Below, piece after piece: positions 25,735 through 35,157 of a stretch of DNA of 46,752 nt. Position 1 is the stretch's first letter, and every line of letters starts with the position of its first letter. Under the pieces are notes generated by a model, which was not told the origin of the DNA, did not search any database, and saw nothing but the letters and a program-made list of their open reading frames with translations. The position numbers and the translations under genes are program-made. The stretch spans positions 1 through 46,752 of the forward strand of contig CAMMNN010000029.1 of the NCBI GenBank assembly GCA_946498245.1, read 5' to 3'. The stretch is from an uncultured Clostridium sp. GTDB lineage: Bacteria > Bacillota > Clostridia > Lachnospirales > Lachnospiraceae.

Positions 25735-25794
25735 AAATATTGGAGTAAATATGAAATATTTGAAGTAGAAGGGGAAAATGTATTTTTATATAAT
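25735..25794 (+). promoter_or_regulatory. Candidate AraC-type activator site and promoter of the carbohydrate locus
   Basis: AAATATTGGAGTA at 25735-25747 is repeated as AAATATTTGAAGTA at 25754-25767, a direct repeat about 19-20 bp apart. A TATAAT -10 lies at 25789-25794, but no good -35 stands 17 bp before it. A direct repeat that overlaps a poor -35 is the usual arrangement for AraC/YesN-type activators, and such a regulator is encoded at 33574. The pairing of site and regulator is inferred. Confidence 0.5.
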
Positions 25795-25824
25795 GAAGTC
25801 AACAATCAAGAGGAGGTTGAGACT

Positions 25825-27195
25825 ATGAGGAAGATAAAATTAATGAGTTGTATTTTGGCGGCAGCGCTGGCGATGTCCGCGTGTTCCTCTGGAACGGCTT
25901 CAAATACGCAGGGAGGATCCGGTTCCGGGGAAACCGAGGCGGGAAGCACGGGAGAAGACGGAGGAGAGGAAACCCCAGGAGAAAAACAGAAGGTGGTCTG
26001 GTGGTCATGGCAGCCGTCGGACAAGGTCATGGAAATCCTGCTTCCGGCGTTTGAGGAGGCCCACCCGGAGATTGAATTGGAGTACTGGAGAGGCGAGCTT
26101 CCTGATTATCAGAAGAAATTGCAGGTGGCTATCGCTTCCGGGGAAGGACCGGATATTATGGGAATCCAGGTTGGAGCCATGCTGAATCAGTATTCAAAGT
26201 TTTTAGAGCCCATAGAGCCGGTAGCGGAGGAACTAATGGGCGCGGATTGGGAGAGCAATTTCCTGGAAGACGCTTTAAACGAGTGTAAGGCGGAGGACGG
26301 CACTCAGGTGGCCCTTCCGGTAAGCGTCAGCGGAGTGCAGTTTGTTATGTACAATAAAACCCTGTTTGATGAGGCCGGGATTACAGGAGTCCCGGAGACT
26401 TATGAGGAGTGGAAAGCAGATATTGAGATTTTAAGAGAGAAAATGCCTGATGTAGTTCCGGTGGTATTTGGGGCAAAGGGAACTGATGTGTGTGCAGATA
26501 TGTTTGTTGCCCTAAGCCAGCAGTACGGCCCCGGAAAGATTTACGAGGCGGAAGCTGGGAACATTCCCTGGACGGATCAAGTGTTTGTGGATACCATGAC
26601 GGCCTGGAAACAGATGTTTGATGATAAAATATATCAGGACGGAGCCATTGGCCTCCAAATGTATCCTGATGCCTCAATTAAATACTTTTTCGCCCGCAAG
26701 GCGGCAATGTTTATGACCGGAACCTGGCAGACCGGTTCCCTGTTTGGAAACGGGCCAAAGGCAAATGGGGAAACCAAAGATGATGAATTTGGTATGTTTA
26801 TCCTTCCCCAGATGGGCCCCTATGAGCCGCAGGCTGTAGCCAGCACAGACTGGGCCATTGGTATCAACAAGGATTCAAAAAATAAGGAAGCCGCAAAGGT
26901 TGTAATCGACTTTATGACTGGTGGAGAAGGAGTGCAGATTGTGGCAAATCAGTTGGGCGCTTCCTCTGCAAATAAAAATATTGCTCCGGATAATCTGGAT
27001 GAAGTGGCCCTTCCGGCAGAAAAAGACGCAGTTGAGAGCGGAATGAAAATGATCGAAAACAGCGTGGGTAAACGCCTTTTGTCTAATAAGGAGCTGGTAA
27101 ATGCCCTTGGAGTCGCGATGCAGGATGTTGTGACCGGAAAGGATATTAACCAGGCACTCCAGGAGGTTCAGGAGACTTTTGAAGGGCTCCAGTAA
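25825..27195 (+). CDS. Sugar ABC transporter substrate-binding lipoprotein
   Basis: A 456-aa family 1 extracellular solute-binding protein. The lipobox LAMSAC gives lipidated Cys20, followed by a Gly/Ser/Glu linker to about residue 52. The binding protein fold then begins with VVWWSWQPSDKVMEILLPAFEEAHP. The segments GEGPDIMGIQ, VMYNKTLFDEAGI, PETYEEWKADI and AAMFMTGTW are typical. It supplies oligosaccharide to the two permeases that follow. No ATPase gene is in the locus, so a shared MsmK-type ATPase is probably used. The substrate is suggested by the neighbouring sulfatases and GH43 enzyme. Confidence 0.93.
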   Translation: MRKIKLMSCILAAALAMSACSSGTASNTQGGSGSGETEAGSTGEDGGEETPGEKQKVVWWSWQPSDKVMEILLPAFEEAHPEIELEYWRGELPDYQKKLQVAIASGEGPDIMGIQVGAMLNQYSKFLEPIEPVAEELMGADWESNFLEDALNECKAEDGTQVALPVSVSGVQFVMYNKTLFDEAGITGVPETYEEWKADIEILREKMPDVVPVVFGAKGTDVCADMFVALSQQYGPGKIYEAEAGNIPWTDQVFVDTMTAWKQMFDDKIYQDGAIGLQMYPDASIKYFFARKAAMFMTGTWQTGSLFGNGPKANGETKDDEFGMFILPQMGPYEPQAVASTDWAIGINKDSKNKEAAKVVIDFMTGGEGVQIVANQLGASSANKNIAPDNLDEVALPAEKDAVESGMKMIENSVGKRLLSNKELVNALGVAMQDVVTGKDINQALQEVQETFEGLQ

Positions 27196-27228
27196 CGGGT
27201 TCAAAACGATAGAAACGGTGGTGAGGAT

Positions 27229-28104
27229 ATGAAAATTGGAAACAGGGCGACCCCATATCTGCTGCTTTTGCCGATTCTCCTGGTCAGCGGTGTTATGCTG
27301 TACTATTGCCTGGGTTTTACCGGTGTGATGAGCTTTTATGAATGGGATGGGATCAGCAGTGAAAAGACCTGGATCGGACTGGACAATTATTTTGAAACTT
27401 TTACGGACAGTACCTTCCGAATCGCGTTAAAGAACACTTTGGTCTTCTTTGCAGTTACTGTGTTTTTGCAAGCAGCTATCGGCCTCCTGCTGGCGGTACT
27501 GCTAAAAGAACGATTTCCCGGAAACCTGTTTTTTAAAGGGATATTCTTTCTTCCGGTTATTATGGCACCGGTGGTATTATCCACAATTTTCCGCATGATT
27601 TTAGACACTAATATCGGCGCTCTGAACACGCTTTTGCGGAGCATTGGCCTGGATAAGCTGGCTGTTTCCTGGCTGGGAAACCCGAAATACGCTCTGTTTT
27701 CGATTATTGCGGTAAATATTTATAACTGGATGGGATTTAGCATGATGACGTATTATGCTGGTCTGATGTCGATTGATGAACAGATCTACGAATCTGCGAA
27801 ATTAGATGGGGCGGGGTTCTTTAGAACCCTGTTCTCCATCACCCTCCCAATGTTGAAGGGCACGACGGCAAGCCTGATCCTTTTAGGAATTGTGGGATCT
27901 CTGAAAACCTTTGATATTGTTTTTTTGCTGACCGGAGGCGGTCCGGGGCGTTCCACGGAATTTTTGACCACGTTTCTGTACCGGAAAGCCTTTGACGAGT
28001 ACAGCGGCGGTCAGGCAGCAGCTATCGGCATGATTATTCTGACGATAGCCCTGGTACTTGCCATAATCCAAAACAAGGGTTATGAAAAATCACAATTGGA
28101 ATAA
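27229..28104 (+). CDS. Sugar ABC transporter permease (MalF/UgpA type)
   Basis: A 291-aa inner membrane permease with six helices. The cytoplasmic EAA-like loop that contacts the ATPase reads YESAKLDGAGFFRTLFSITL. The N-terminal TPYLLLLPILLVSG and C-terminal LLTGGGPGRSTEFLTTFLY stretches are typical of the family. GGTGAGGA precedes the start. It pairs with the permease at 28117. Confidence 0.94.
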   Translation: MKIGNRATPYLLLLPILLVSGVMLYYCLGFTGVMSFYEWDGISSEKTWIGLDNYFETFTDSTFRIALKNTLVFFAVTVFLQAAIGLLLAVLLKERFPGNLFFKGIFFLPVIMAPVVLSTIFRMILDTNIGALNTLLRSIGLDKLAVSWLGNPKYALFSIIAVNIYNWMGFSMMTYYAGLMSIDEQIYESAKLDGAGFFRTLFSITLPMLKGTTASLILLGIVGSLKTFDIVFLLTGGGPGRSTEFLTTFLYRKAFDEYSGGQAAAIGMIILTIALVLAIIQNKGYEKSQLE

Positions 28105-28116
28105 GGGGGCATCACT

Positions 28117-28908
28117 GTGACAAAGAGAAAATGGATTTGGAAGTATTGTGTTTTGATCCCGGTAGGCGTCATCTGGTGCTACCCGATTGGAGTTGCGTTT
28201 AAAGAATCCCTGGCAATTAATGGATTTGGAAACTATTTGGCGGTCATGAACCATCCGAAGATCGACTATTTTCAGATTCTGTTTAACAGCTTGTTTGTCG
28301 CTGCGGTATCAACGCTTTTGGTAGTAATCTTGTCGTCCCTGGCAGCGTATGCCTTTTCTAAGTTCAGATTTAAAGGAAAACAGGTACTGTATTATCTTTT
28401 AGTTACCTGCCTGACCCTTCCTCCGGCAGCGATTATGATACCGTTAGTGTTCTTCGGGAGAAGCCTGCACTTAAACAATACGCTGGGGTATCTGATATTT
28501 GTCATGACGGCGCTTCACGCCCCGTATATGATGGTCACCATGAAAAACTATTTTGATACGATCCCGGATGCTCTTTTGGAAGCGGCGGTGATGGACGGGG
28601 CATCGACCCTGCATATCTATCGGAGGATTATCCTTCCTTTGGGAATACCGGCAATTTTAAATGTGTGCCTGCTGAGTTTTGTCTATTGCTGGAATAACTA
28701 TCTGATCCCTTTGATTACGATCACAAAGACAGAGAAATATACCATCACGCTGGCGACGACCTATTTGACGGATTCGGGAAATATGACCATGGAAATGCAG
28801 GCCCAACTGTACGCTTACCTGATCTTAGCAATTGTGCCGTCCGTTTTACTGTATATTTTCTTAAATCGTTATTTCCGGGCTGATATGCTGTCCGGAGCGG
28901 AAAAGTAG
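28117..28908 (+). CDS. Sugar ABC transporter permease (MalG/UgpE type)
   Basis: A 263-aa permease with six helices and the EAA loop LEAAVMDGASTLHIYRRIILP. It starts at GTG 28117 after AAGGGGG, 12 bp behind its partner. The C-terminal FLNRYFRADMLSGAEK is the usual MalG-type ending (YFRxGMxxGAxK). The sulfatase gene follows after 11 bp. Confidence 0.94.
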   Translation: MTKRKWIWKYCVLIPVGVIWCYPIGVAFKESLAINGFGNYLAVMNHPKIDYFQILFNSLFVAAVSTLLVVILSSLAAYAFSKFRFKGKQVLYYLLVTCLTLPPAAIMIPLVFFGRSLHLNNTLGYLIFVMTALHAPYMMVTMKNYFDTIPDALLEAAVMDGASTLHIYRRIILPLGIPAILNVCLLSFVYCWNNYLIPLITITKTEKYTITLATTYLTDSGNMTMEMQAQLYAYLILAIVPSVLLYIFLNRYFRADMLSGAEK

Positions 28909-28919
28909 AGGAGAACGCC

Positions 28920-30359
28920 ATGGAAAAAAGACCGAATATTTTATTGCTAGTAAATGATCACCAGGCCTGCTATGGCCATGAAGAACGCTATGGCATCAAA
29001 CGCCCTTATTATAAACGTCTGGCGCAGCAAGGAGTGGATTTTGAACGGGCTTATTGCAGTACGCCCCTTTGCTGTCCGTCCAGGAGAACCATGGTGAGCG
29101 GATTATACACTTGCCATCATGGGCAGTTTTCCGGGCAGAGCAATGCAGGATACCCCTATGAGACTTATCTGGAAAAGCTGAAGGAAGCGGGCTATCAGGT
29201 AGGCTATCTGGGAAAGTGGCACACCGGGAAAGGGACGCCAGGAGATTTTGGGGCGGAGGGTATTTTCTGCGAAGGTTATGGAAACCCGTATCGTTTAGAG
29301 GCCTACAGGAAATACCTGGAGAAGTTTGGCCTGCCGTTTCCTAAGGCCAGGATTGAGCATAACTGGTGTACCCCTGGCTGGATCGACGACATTGCAGAAG
29401 GGGAAGAATACATTCTGGACAGACCCACGATGAACGAGTGCATTTCTGGTATTTTGACAACGCCCAAAGAGACTCACGAGGCATTTTGGCTGGCTTACGA
29501 GGCCTGCAGGAAACTGGAGGAGTATCGGGAGAGCGGAGAGCCATTTTGCCTTCAAGTAGAATTTTGGGGTCCCCATCAACCCTACCTGCCGACCAGGGAA
29601 TATGCGGATCTGTATCCGCCGGAGGAGATTGGGGAGTATCCCAGTTATGGGGATAATTTGAGCCAGAAGCCGGATATTTACCATTTTGAAGGGGGACGGA
29701 ATATCAGTCAGGATTACCGGATCATACTTCCTAATGATGTTCCCTGGAGCACATGGGCAGAGACAATGTCCCGCTGTTACGGACAGATTACCTTGACAGA
29801 TGAAGCAGGGGGCCAGATATTAGAGAAGCTGGAGGAATTAGGTTTGGCTGAGAATACTCTGGTCATCTGGACCGCCGACCATGGAGATGGGCTGGCCTGC
29901 CATGGCGGTCACTTTGATAAGGACGCTTACATGACGGAGGAGGTTTTGCGGATCCCATTTGCTATGCGGTATGACGGCCATATCCCGGCAGGGGAAAAAA
30001 GTCAGGCATTGATCAGCAATGCAGATTTAGCGCCAACACTTCTTGCAGCGGCAGGAACCGCTTTTTCTGGTCCGGTAGACGGGAAAAATCTACTGACGTT
30101 GTGGGAGAAGGGCGGAGATGCCGACTGGCGGCAGGAGAATTATGCGGAGACTTTTGGACACCATTTAGCACACCGGGGCCGTGTATTGACAGACATTCAG
30201 TATAAATATGTGTGGAACCAGGGACAGATGGAGGAATTGTATGACCTGGAAAATGACCCCTATGAGATGAAAAATCTGGCGTTGTTACCAGAATATGCGG
30301 AAATCCTAGAGAGGAAGCGTATGAAACTAGAGGAATTGATAAGAAGGGAGCACCTATGA
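28920..30359 (+). CDS. Cytoplasmic sulfatase, first of two
   Basis: A 479-aa type I sulfatase that hydrolyses sulfate esters on glycans. The maturation motif is Cys51-Cys-Pro-Ser-Arg55 (LCCPSRRTMVSG), where Cys51 must become formylglycine. Asp13 (VNDHQ) and the ADHGDG block supply calcium ligands. There is no signal peptide, so it should act on imported sugar inside the cell. The first metal block is NDHQ rather than the usual TDQQ/DD. No maturase (anaerobic sulfatase-maturating enzyme) gene is in the window. The stop overlaps the next sulfatase start (ATGA). Confidence 0.92.
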   Translation: MEKRPNILLLVNDHQACYGHEERYGIKRPYYKRLAQQGVDFERAYCSTPLCCPSRRTMVSGLYTCHHGQFSGQSNAGYPYETYLEKLKEAGYQVGYLGKWHTGKGTPGDFGAEGIFCEGYGNPYRLEAYRKYLEKFGLPFPKARIEHNWCTPGWIDDIAEGEEYILDRPTMNECISGILTTPKETHEAFWLAYEACRKLEEYRESGEPFCLQVEFWGPHQPYLPTREYADLYPPEEIGEYPSYGDNLSQKPDIYHFEGGRNISQDYRIILPNDVPWSTWAETMSRCYGQITLTDEAGGQILEKLEELGLAENTLVIWTADHGDGLACHGGHFDKDAYMTEEVLRIPFAMRYDGHIPAGEKSQALISNADLAPTLLAAAGTAFSGPVDGKNLLTLWEKGGDADWRQENYAETFGHHLAHRGRVLTDIQYKYVWNQGQMEELYDLENDPYEMKNLALLPEYAEILERKRMKLEELIRREHL

Positions 30360-31816
30360 GAAAGCCCAATATCCTATGGATCTGTACTGATCAGCAGCGG
30401 TTTGACAGTTTGGGTTGCTATGGGAATCCACAGATAGAGACGCCCAACTTAGATCGTCTGGCAGAGCAGGGAATGTTGTTTGAAAATACGTATTGCCAGA
30501 GTCCGGTTTGCACGCCGTCCAGGGCGTCTTTTTTGACAGGACGGTACCCAAGGACATGCCGTGTCCGCCAAAACGGGCAGAGGATCCCGCGGGAAGAGCG
30601 ACTGGTAAGCCGGATTTTTGCGGAGAATGGATATACCTGCGGATTAGCGGGGAAACTCCATATTGCTCCCTGCCATGCAAGCGTCAGCATAGCAGGGGAA
30701 CCTAGAGGGGAGGACGGCTATCAGAGCTTCCACTGGTCCCATCATCCGGATTTTTATGGAAAAGACAGTAACTGGCCATTAAACGAATATAATATATGGC
30801 TCCATAACCAGAATGCCGCTTATGAAAGAATCCCCTACCAAGGTTCCCGATACGTATTTACAGGACCAGATCCTCAGTTTTCCCACAGTCGCTGGTGTGC
30901 CCAGATGGCAGAGGAGTTCATTGAGGCGCACCGGGAATATCCCGACCGTCCCTGGTTTTTTTCTCTTAACTTTTACGATCCGCACCACGATTTTGATCCG
31001 CCGAAGGGTTTGCTGGAAAAGTATTTGAACAAGCTGAACCGGGACGCTCTGCCAAAAGTACGGGGTGGCGAGTGGGAAGAAAAGCCAAAGATTCAAAGAA
31101 GGGATCACAGAGGCGCTTACAGTACGCCGGGATTTTTTGACTGGGAAGAAATGATGGAGAGGGATCACCTGGAGCTGAAAGCCGCTTACTACGCTATGGT
31201 GGAGCAGGTTGACCGGGAGGTGGGAAATGTGCTCCGGAAACTGGAAGAGACAGGACAGGCGGAAAATACCATCGTCATATTTACATCAGACCATGGAGAA
31301 ATGCTGGGGGATCACGGGATATATCTGAAAGGGCCGTATTTTTACGAGCCTATGGTCAAGGTTCCGTTAATTGTCTGCTGGCCAGAAAAGATCCCCGGAG
31401 GGATCCGAAGAAAAGCGCTGACGGAATTGCTGGATTTGGCCCCTACTTTGTTGGATTTGGCGGAGATCGCTCCAGAGCCGGGAATGCAGGGGATCAGCAT
31501 GAAACAGATCTTGCTGGAGCGGGAACACAGGGATCATCTGCATGACGTGGTGTATTCGGAATACTACAATTCCATGAGACACGGAACAGGACGGCCGGAT
31601 TATGTGACAATGGTGACAGATGGGATTTATAAATTATCCTATTGCCACAGCACAGATGAGGGCGAGCTTTATAATTTGGTTCACGACCCCATGGAGTTTG
31701 ACAACCTGTATGGAAAGCCGGCGGCGGTCACAGTACAGATCCGAATGTTGGAGAAGCTGGCGGATCAAATGTCATTTACTGTGGATCCGCTGCCTGAGAG
31801 GGAAGCGCCATACTAA
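30356..31816 (+). CDS. Cytoplasmic sulfatase, second of two
   Basis: A 486-aa type I sulfatase, clearly diverged from its neighbour. The maturation motif is Cys52-Thr-Pro-Ser-Arg56 (VCTPSRASFLTG). Metal ligands lie in ICTDQQRFD and SDHGEMLGDHG, the canonical forms, and LAGKLHI supplies the conserved Lys and His. No signal peptide is present. Its gene overlaps the first sulfatase by four bases, so the two are translated together and probably remove sulfates from different positions of one substrate. The kinase gene starts 20 bp after its stop. Confidence 0.93.
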   Translation: MRKPNILWICTDQQRFDSLGCYGNPQIETPNLDRLAEQGMLFENTYCQSPVCTPSRASFLTGRYPRTCRVRQNGQRIPREERLVSRIFAENGYTCGLAGKLHIAPCHASVSIAGEPRGEDGYQSFHWSHHPDFYGKDSNWPLNEYNIWLHNQNAAYERIPYQGSRYVFTGPDPQFSHSRWCAQMAEEFIEAHREYPDRPWFFSLNFYDPHHDFDPPKGLLEKYLNKLNRDALPKVRGGEWEEKPKIQRRDHRGAYSTPGFFDWEEMMERDHLELKAAYYAMVEQVDREVGNVLRKLEETGQAENTIVIFTSDHGEMLGDHGIYLKGPYFYEPMVKVPLIVCWPEKIPGGIRRKALTELLDLAPTLLDLAEIAPEPGMQGISMKQILLEREHRDHLHDVVYSEYYNSMRHGTGRPDYVTMVTDGIYKLSYCHSTDEGELYNLVHDPMEFDNLYGKPAAVTVQIRMLEKLADQMSFTVDPLPEREAPY

Positions 31817-31835
31817 AGTCCGGGAGGGGCGGCAG

Positions 31836-33599
31836 ATGAAGATAAGCATCAAAAGGAAACTGCAGATTAGCTTTACGATTATCTTTTTGATATTAGCTGG
31901 GGCGGTATGTCTGTTCTGGAGAGGGGCAATGAGCGATATGGCCGAGGAGAAGGCCATATCGCATTTTGCCATGTCTATAAATTTAGTAAATGATGAGATG
32001 GACAACTTGTTGAAGGAGGCTAACTATATAAGCCTGGTATTGTCCATTAACGCGACTGATCAGAGGAAGGTTCTGACGGGAAGCAGAACCATTGAGAACT
32101 ACAGTCAGCTAGAGAGCGAGAGAAGTTTATCCAGGAGCATCAGTGATTTTTATTCCTACCGGAATTATATTAACAGTATCCTTTTATTTGGAGTGAATGG
32201 AAATGAGTTTGCTAACGGTGTGACGCTGCCAGTGTCGGAATTGATGGAAAAGCCATGGTTTGAAAAGTTAAAGCAGGACAGTGGAGACGGTGTATTTTTG
32301 GGAACCCACGCCAATTATACCGGGGGAAATACCCATGAGGTTTACGTTTTATCTGCCGGGAGAAAGATTGTGGATAAAGAAGAAACTATCGGATATGTGC
32401 TGGTAGATCTGTCCTACGACTATATGAAGCGGAATTTTTCGTCTATTACCAGCGAGGGCGGCGTTTTGCTAGTAGTGGACGAGGACGGGGGGATCGTTTA
32501 CGACAGCAATTCCCCGTATCCGTCGGAAGAACGTATTGAAAATACTCCGTTTCGGAATGTAACCCGGCAAATAGAATCTTTAGAAGGCCGCTTCTACTTT
32601 AAGACAGAGGAGACGGAATATCTGACGCTTTACAAGACGTCGGAGTTTACTGGCTGGACCTCTATTTTTCTGATCCCGAAAACCTCGATTATGGAAAATG
32701 TAGATCAGACAATGCAGATGATGATCGTGTTCAGCGTAACGCTTCTGATTGCCGGGATTTTTCTAATCGGGTATTTCAGCCAGTATCTTACCAGAAATAT
32801 TTTGAAGCTGAAACAGTACGTAGATGAAGCGGGAGAAAATTGCCTGGAAGAAATCCCTATGATCCCTTCCGGGGACGAGATTCAGGAGCTGGATGCCAGC
32901 TTTAACCAGATGATCTGCCGGATCAGGCGGCTGATGGAGGATTTGGAGGAACGGAGAGAGAAAGAACGGAACGCTCAGTTCCAAGCTCTTTATGCTCAGA
33001 TTTCCCCACATTTTTTGTCAAATACCCTGAATACCATTCGTTTTCTGGCAGAGCGCCAGAATGCGGGAAATATCAGTGAATTGACTGCCTCTCTGATTAC
33101 GCTGCTCCACTACAGTATGAATAACCAGAAAGACGAGGTTCTGTTAAAAGAAGAGATCGAATATATCCAGAACTATCTGGTGATCCAGGAATATCGGTAT
33201 TACGGTATATTTGAGGTTAAATTTGAAATAGAGAAAGAAACCGAAAACTGCAGGATCCTGAAATTCATGATCCAACCGTTAGTGGAAAATTCCATTATAC
33301 ATGGGACGGCGGGACTGGAACGGCCGGGAAAGATCCTGATACGGATCCAAAAGCGGGGGAAGAGGTTGGTAATTGAGGTGATTGACAATGGAAATGGATT
33401 CCGGGAGGAACGGCAGGATAAAGATAAAACCCATGGGATCGGCTTGGAGAACGTGAGGCAGAGGATTGAACTGTTTTATGGTCCGGAATATTTTTTGAGG
33501 ATTCAGAGCAAAGAACATCATTACACAAAAGTAGTTTTGGAGCTTCCTTTTTTAGATGGAGAGGAGGGAAAACATGAAAAAAATGATGGTGGTAGATGA
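31836..33599 (+). CDS. Sensor histidine kinase, YesM-like
   Basis: A 587-aa membrane kinase. A helix at about residues 10-27, an outer sensor region of Cache type to about 285, and a second helix at about 290-312 are followed by HAMP (LTRNILKLKQYVDEA), a coiled coil, and a His_kinase domain with phospho-acceptor His392 in QISPHFLSNTLNTIR. The HATPase domain ends the protein (N-box MIQPLVENSIIHG, G-box HGIGLENVRQRIELFYG). Most relatives read QINPHFLYNTL, so S replaces N and S replaces Y near the acceptor. ATG 31836 follows GGGAGGGG; the frame is open further upstream inside the sulfatase gene. The response regulator gene overlaps its end. Confidence 0.93.
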   Translation: MKISIKRKLQISFTIIFLILAGAVCLFWRGAMSDMAEEKAISHFAMSINLVNDEMDNLLKEANYISLVLSINATDQRKVLTGSRTIENYSQLESERSLSRSISDFYSYRNYINSILLFGVNGNEFANGVTLPVSELMEKPWFEKLKQDSGDGVFLGTHANYTGGNTHEVYVLSAGRKIVDKEETIGYVLVDLSYDYMKRNFSSITSEGGVLLVVDEDGGIVYDSNSPYPSEERIENTPFRNVTRQIESLEGRFYFKTEETEYLTLYKTSEFTGWTSIFLIPKTSIMENVDQTMQMMIVFSVTLLIAGIFLIGYFSQYLTRNILKLKQYVDEAGENCLEEIPMIPSGDEIQELDASFNQMICRIRRLMEDLEERREKERNAQFQALYAQISPHFLSNTLNTIRFLAERQNAGNISELTASLITLLHYSMNNQKDEVLLKEEIEYIQNYLVIQEYRYYGIFEVKFEIEKETENCRILKFMIQPLVENSIIHGTAGLERPGKILIRIQKRGKRLVIEVIDNGNGFREERQDKDKTHGIGLENVRQRIELFYGPEYFLRIQSKEHHYTKVVLELPFLDGEEGKHEKNDGGR

Positions 33600-35145
33600 T
33601 GACGCGCTGATGTGCAATCAGATCGCTGCATTGTTAGACTGGGAACGCCTGGGAATTGAGATTGTCTGCTATGCGCCTGGAGGAAAGGAGGCCATAGAAG
33701 CCCTGGACCGAATGGAGCTCCATTTTGTGCTGACGGATATGAATATGCCAGGGGTCAGCGGTGTGGATCTGATTGAGTATATCAGCAAAAATTATCCCCA
33801 TATTCATGTGATCGCTTTAAGCGCTTATGATGATTTTCATTACGTGCGAGGCAGTTTAAAATACGGAGCCTGCGATTATTTACTGAAAAACCGGCTGACG
33901 AAGGAGTCCGTGGAGAGCCTGATTTTGGAGATTATGAAAAAGGATCAGGAAAAGCAGGAAATACAATCACATATCAGCCTGACAGTGGAGCAGCTTTCGG
34001 AATCTTTTTTTCGAAGACTGTTAAAGGAAAATGATTTTGATCAGGAACAGATCGGAAATATCGTCCGGAATTTAAAAATCCCATGTAATAAAGGCTGTCT
34101 CTGTATCATGTTGATATATAAAAATCAGGAGATTGAAGATGAAATGCTAGAACGTTCCCTGTTTCATATGTGCCAGCAGATTTTAAGAGAAGGCGAGTTT
34201 GTACAGATGGTAGAGATGGATCCAGCGTACTATTGTGCAGTGATTTCTTTCCGGAAACTGGTCAGTCAGGCAGAGGCAGTGAGCCGTCTGGAAAAATGGG
34301 GAAAAGCCATTGGCGAGAATGGAAAACGCTTTTTCAATGTAAATCTGGCAGTCAGCATTTCCGGCATTTGTCAGGACCCGCGCCAATTGCATCGGTATTA
34401 CGATCAGGCAAAGGAGAATGGGGAGGAATTTTTTTATGACAGGGGACAAAGGCTAATCTGCTCTTGGCGGCAGAGAGGAACGTCGGCGGTTCGGGAAAAA
34501 TTTGTTGATTTTCCGGATATTAAAAAGCTGAGAATGTTTTTAAAAGATGGGGATCAAGAGGGAATCAGGAGGGAGTTGGAAGATTTTTTTGTCCGAGCGA
34601 AAAAGTCAAAAGGGAATATTTCCGATTTCCGCGAAGGTGCGACTCGACTGGCAGACAAACTGGTTTCATTTGCGGAGGAGGGGATTTCCCGAAGGTTTCT
34701 TTTTGACGGAAAAGAGATGAACTATGAGGAATTTCAAAAAATACCATCTTTCGATGGGTGGGCGGAGCTTTTCAGGAGGATTTTAGAGCGGCTGTTTCAG
34801 GTAATGTCTCCGGTAGCGGGACATGAAACCTATCATGAGTATACCAAAAATGCACTAAAAATCATTCATTCCAGATATGCAGAGAGTCTGTCTCAAGCTG
34901 GATTGGCAGAGGAAATGGGAATTTCCGGAGCGTATTTGAGCAAAGTTTTCAAAGAAGATGTGGGAATTGGATTCAGTGACTATTTAAATCATGTGAGGAT
35001 AGAGCATGTGATCACTGCAATTGGAAATGGAAAGGGAAAGCTAAAGGAAATCGCGGAGGAAAACGGATTTCCAAACTATAACTATTTTTTTAAAGTATTT
35101 AAGGAATATACGGGAATGACGCCCGCCCAATATTTTAATAGATAG
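33574..35145 (+). CDS. AraC-type response regulator, YesN-like
   Basis: A 523-aa regulator. The receiver domain has acidic residues Asp8-Asp10, phospho-acceptor Asp55 in LTDMNMPG, a Ser in ALSAYDD and Lys in YLLKN. A ~300-aa linker of the YesN type follows. Two AraC helix-turn-helix motifs occupy about residues 425-523, ending FKEYTGMTPAQYF. The start at 33574 lies inside the kinase gene after GGAGGG; an in-frame ATG at 33556 precedes that site. It probably activates the ABC-sulfatase-GH43 genes through the repeat at 25735-25767. Confidence 0.93.
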   Translation: MKKMMVVDDDALMCNQIAALLDWERLGIEIVCYAPGGKEAIEALDRMELHFVLTDMNMPGVSGVDLIEYISKNYPHIHVIALSAYDDFHYVRGSLKYGACDYLLKNRLTKESVESLILEIMKKDQEKQEIQSHISLTVEQLSESFFRRLLKENDFDQEQIGNIVRNLKIPCNKGCLCIMLIYKNQEIEDEMLERSLFHMCQQILREGEFVQMVEMDPAYYCAVISFRKLVSQAEAVSRLEKWGKAIGENGKRFFNVNLAVSISGICQDPRQLHRYYDQAKENGEEFFYDRGQRLICSWRQRGTSAVREKFVDFPDIKKLRMFLKDGDQEGIRRELEDFFVRAKKSKGNISDFREGATRLADKLVSFAEEGISRRFLFDGKEMNYEEFQKIPSFDGWAELFRRILERLFQVMSPVAGHETYHEYTKNALKIIHSRYAESLSQAGLAEEMGISGAYLSKVFKEDVGIGFSDYLNHVRIEHVITAIGNGKGKLKEIAEENGFPNYNYFFKVFKEYTGMTPAQYFNR

Positions 35146-35157
35146 GAGGACTACCAA

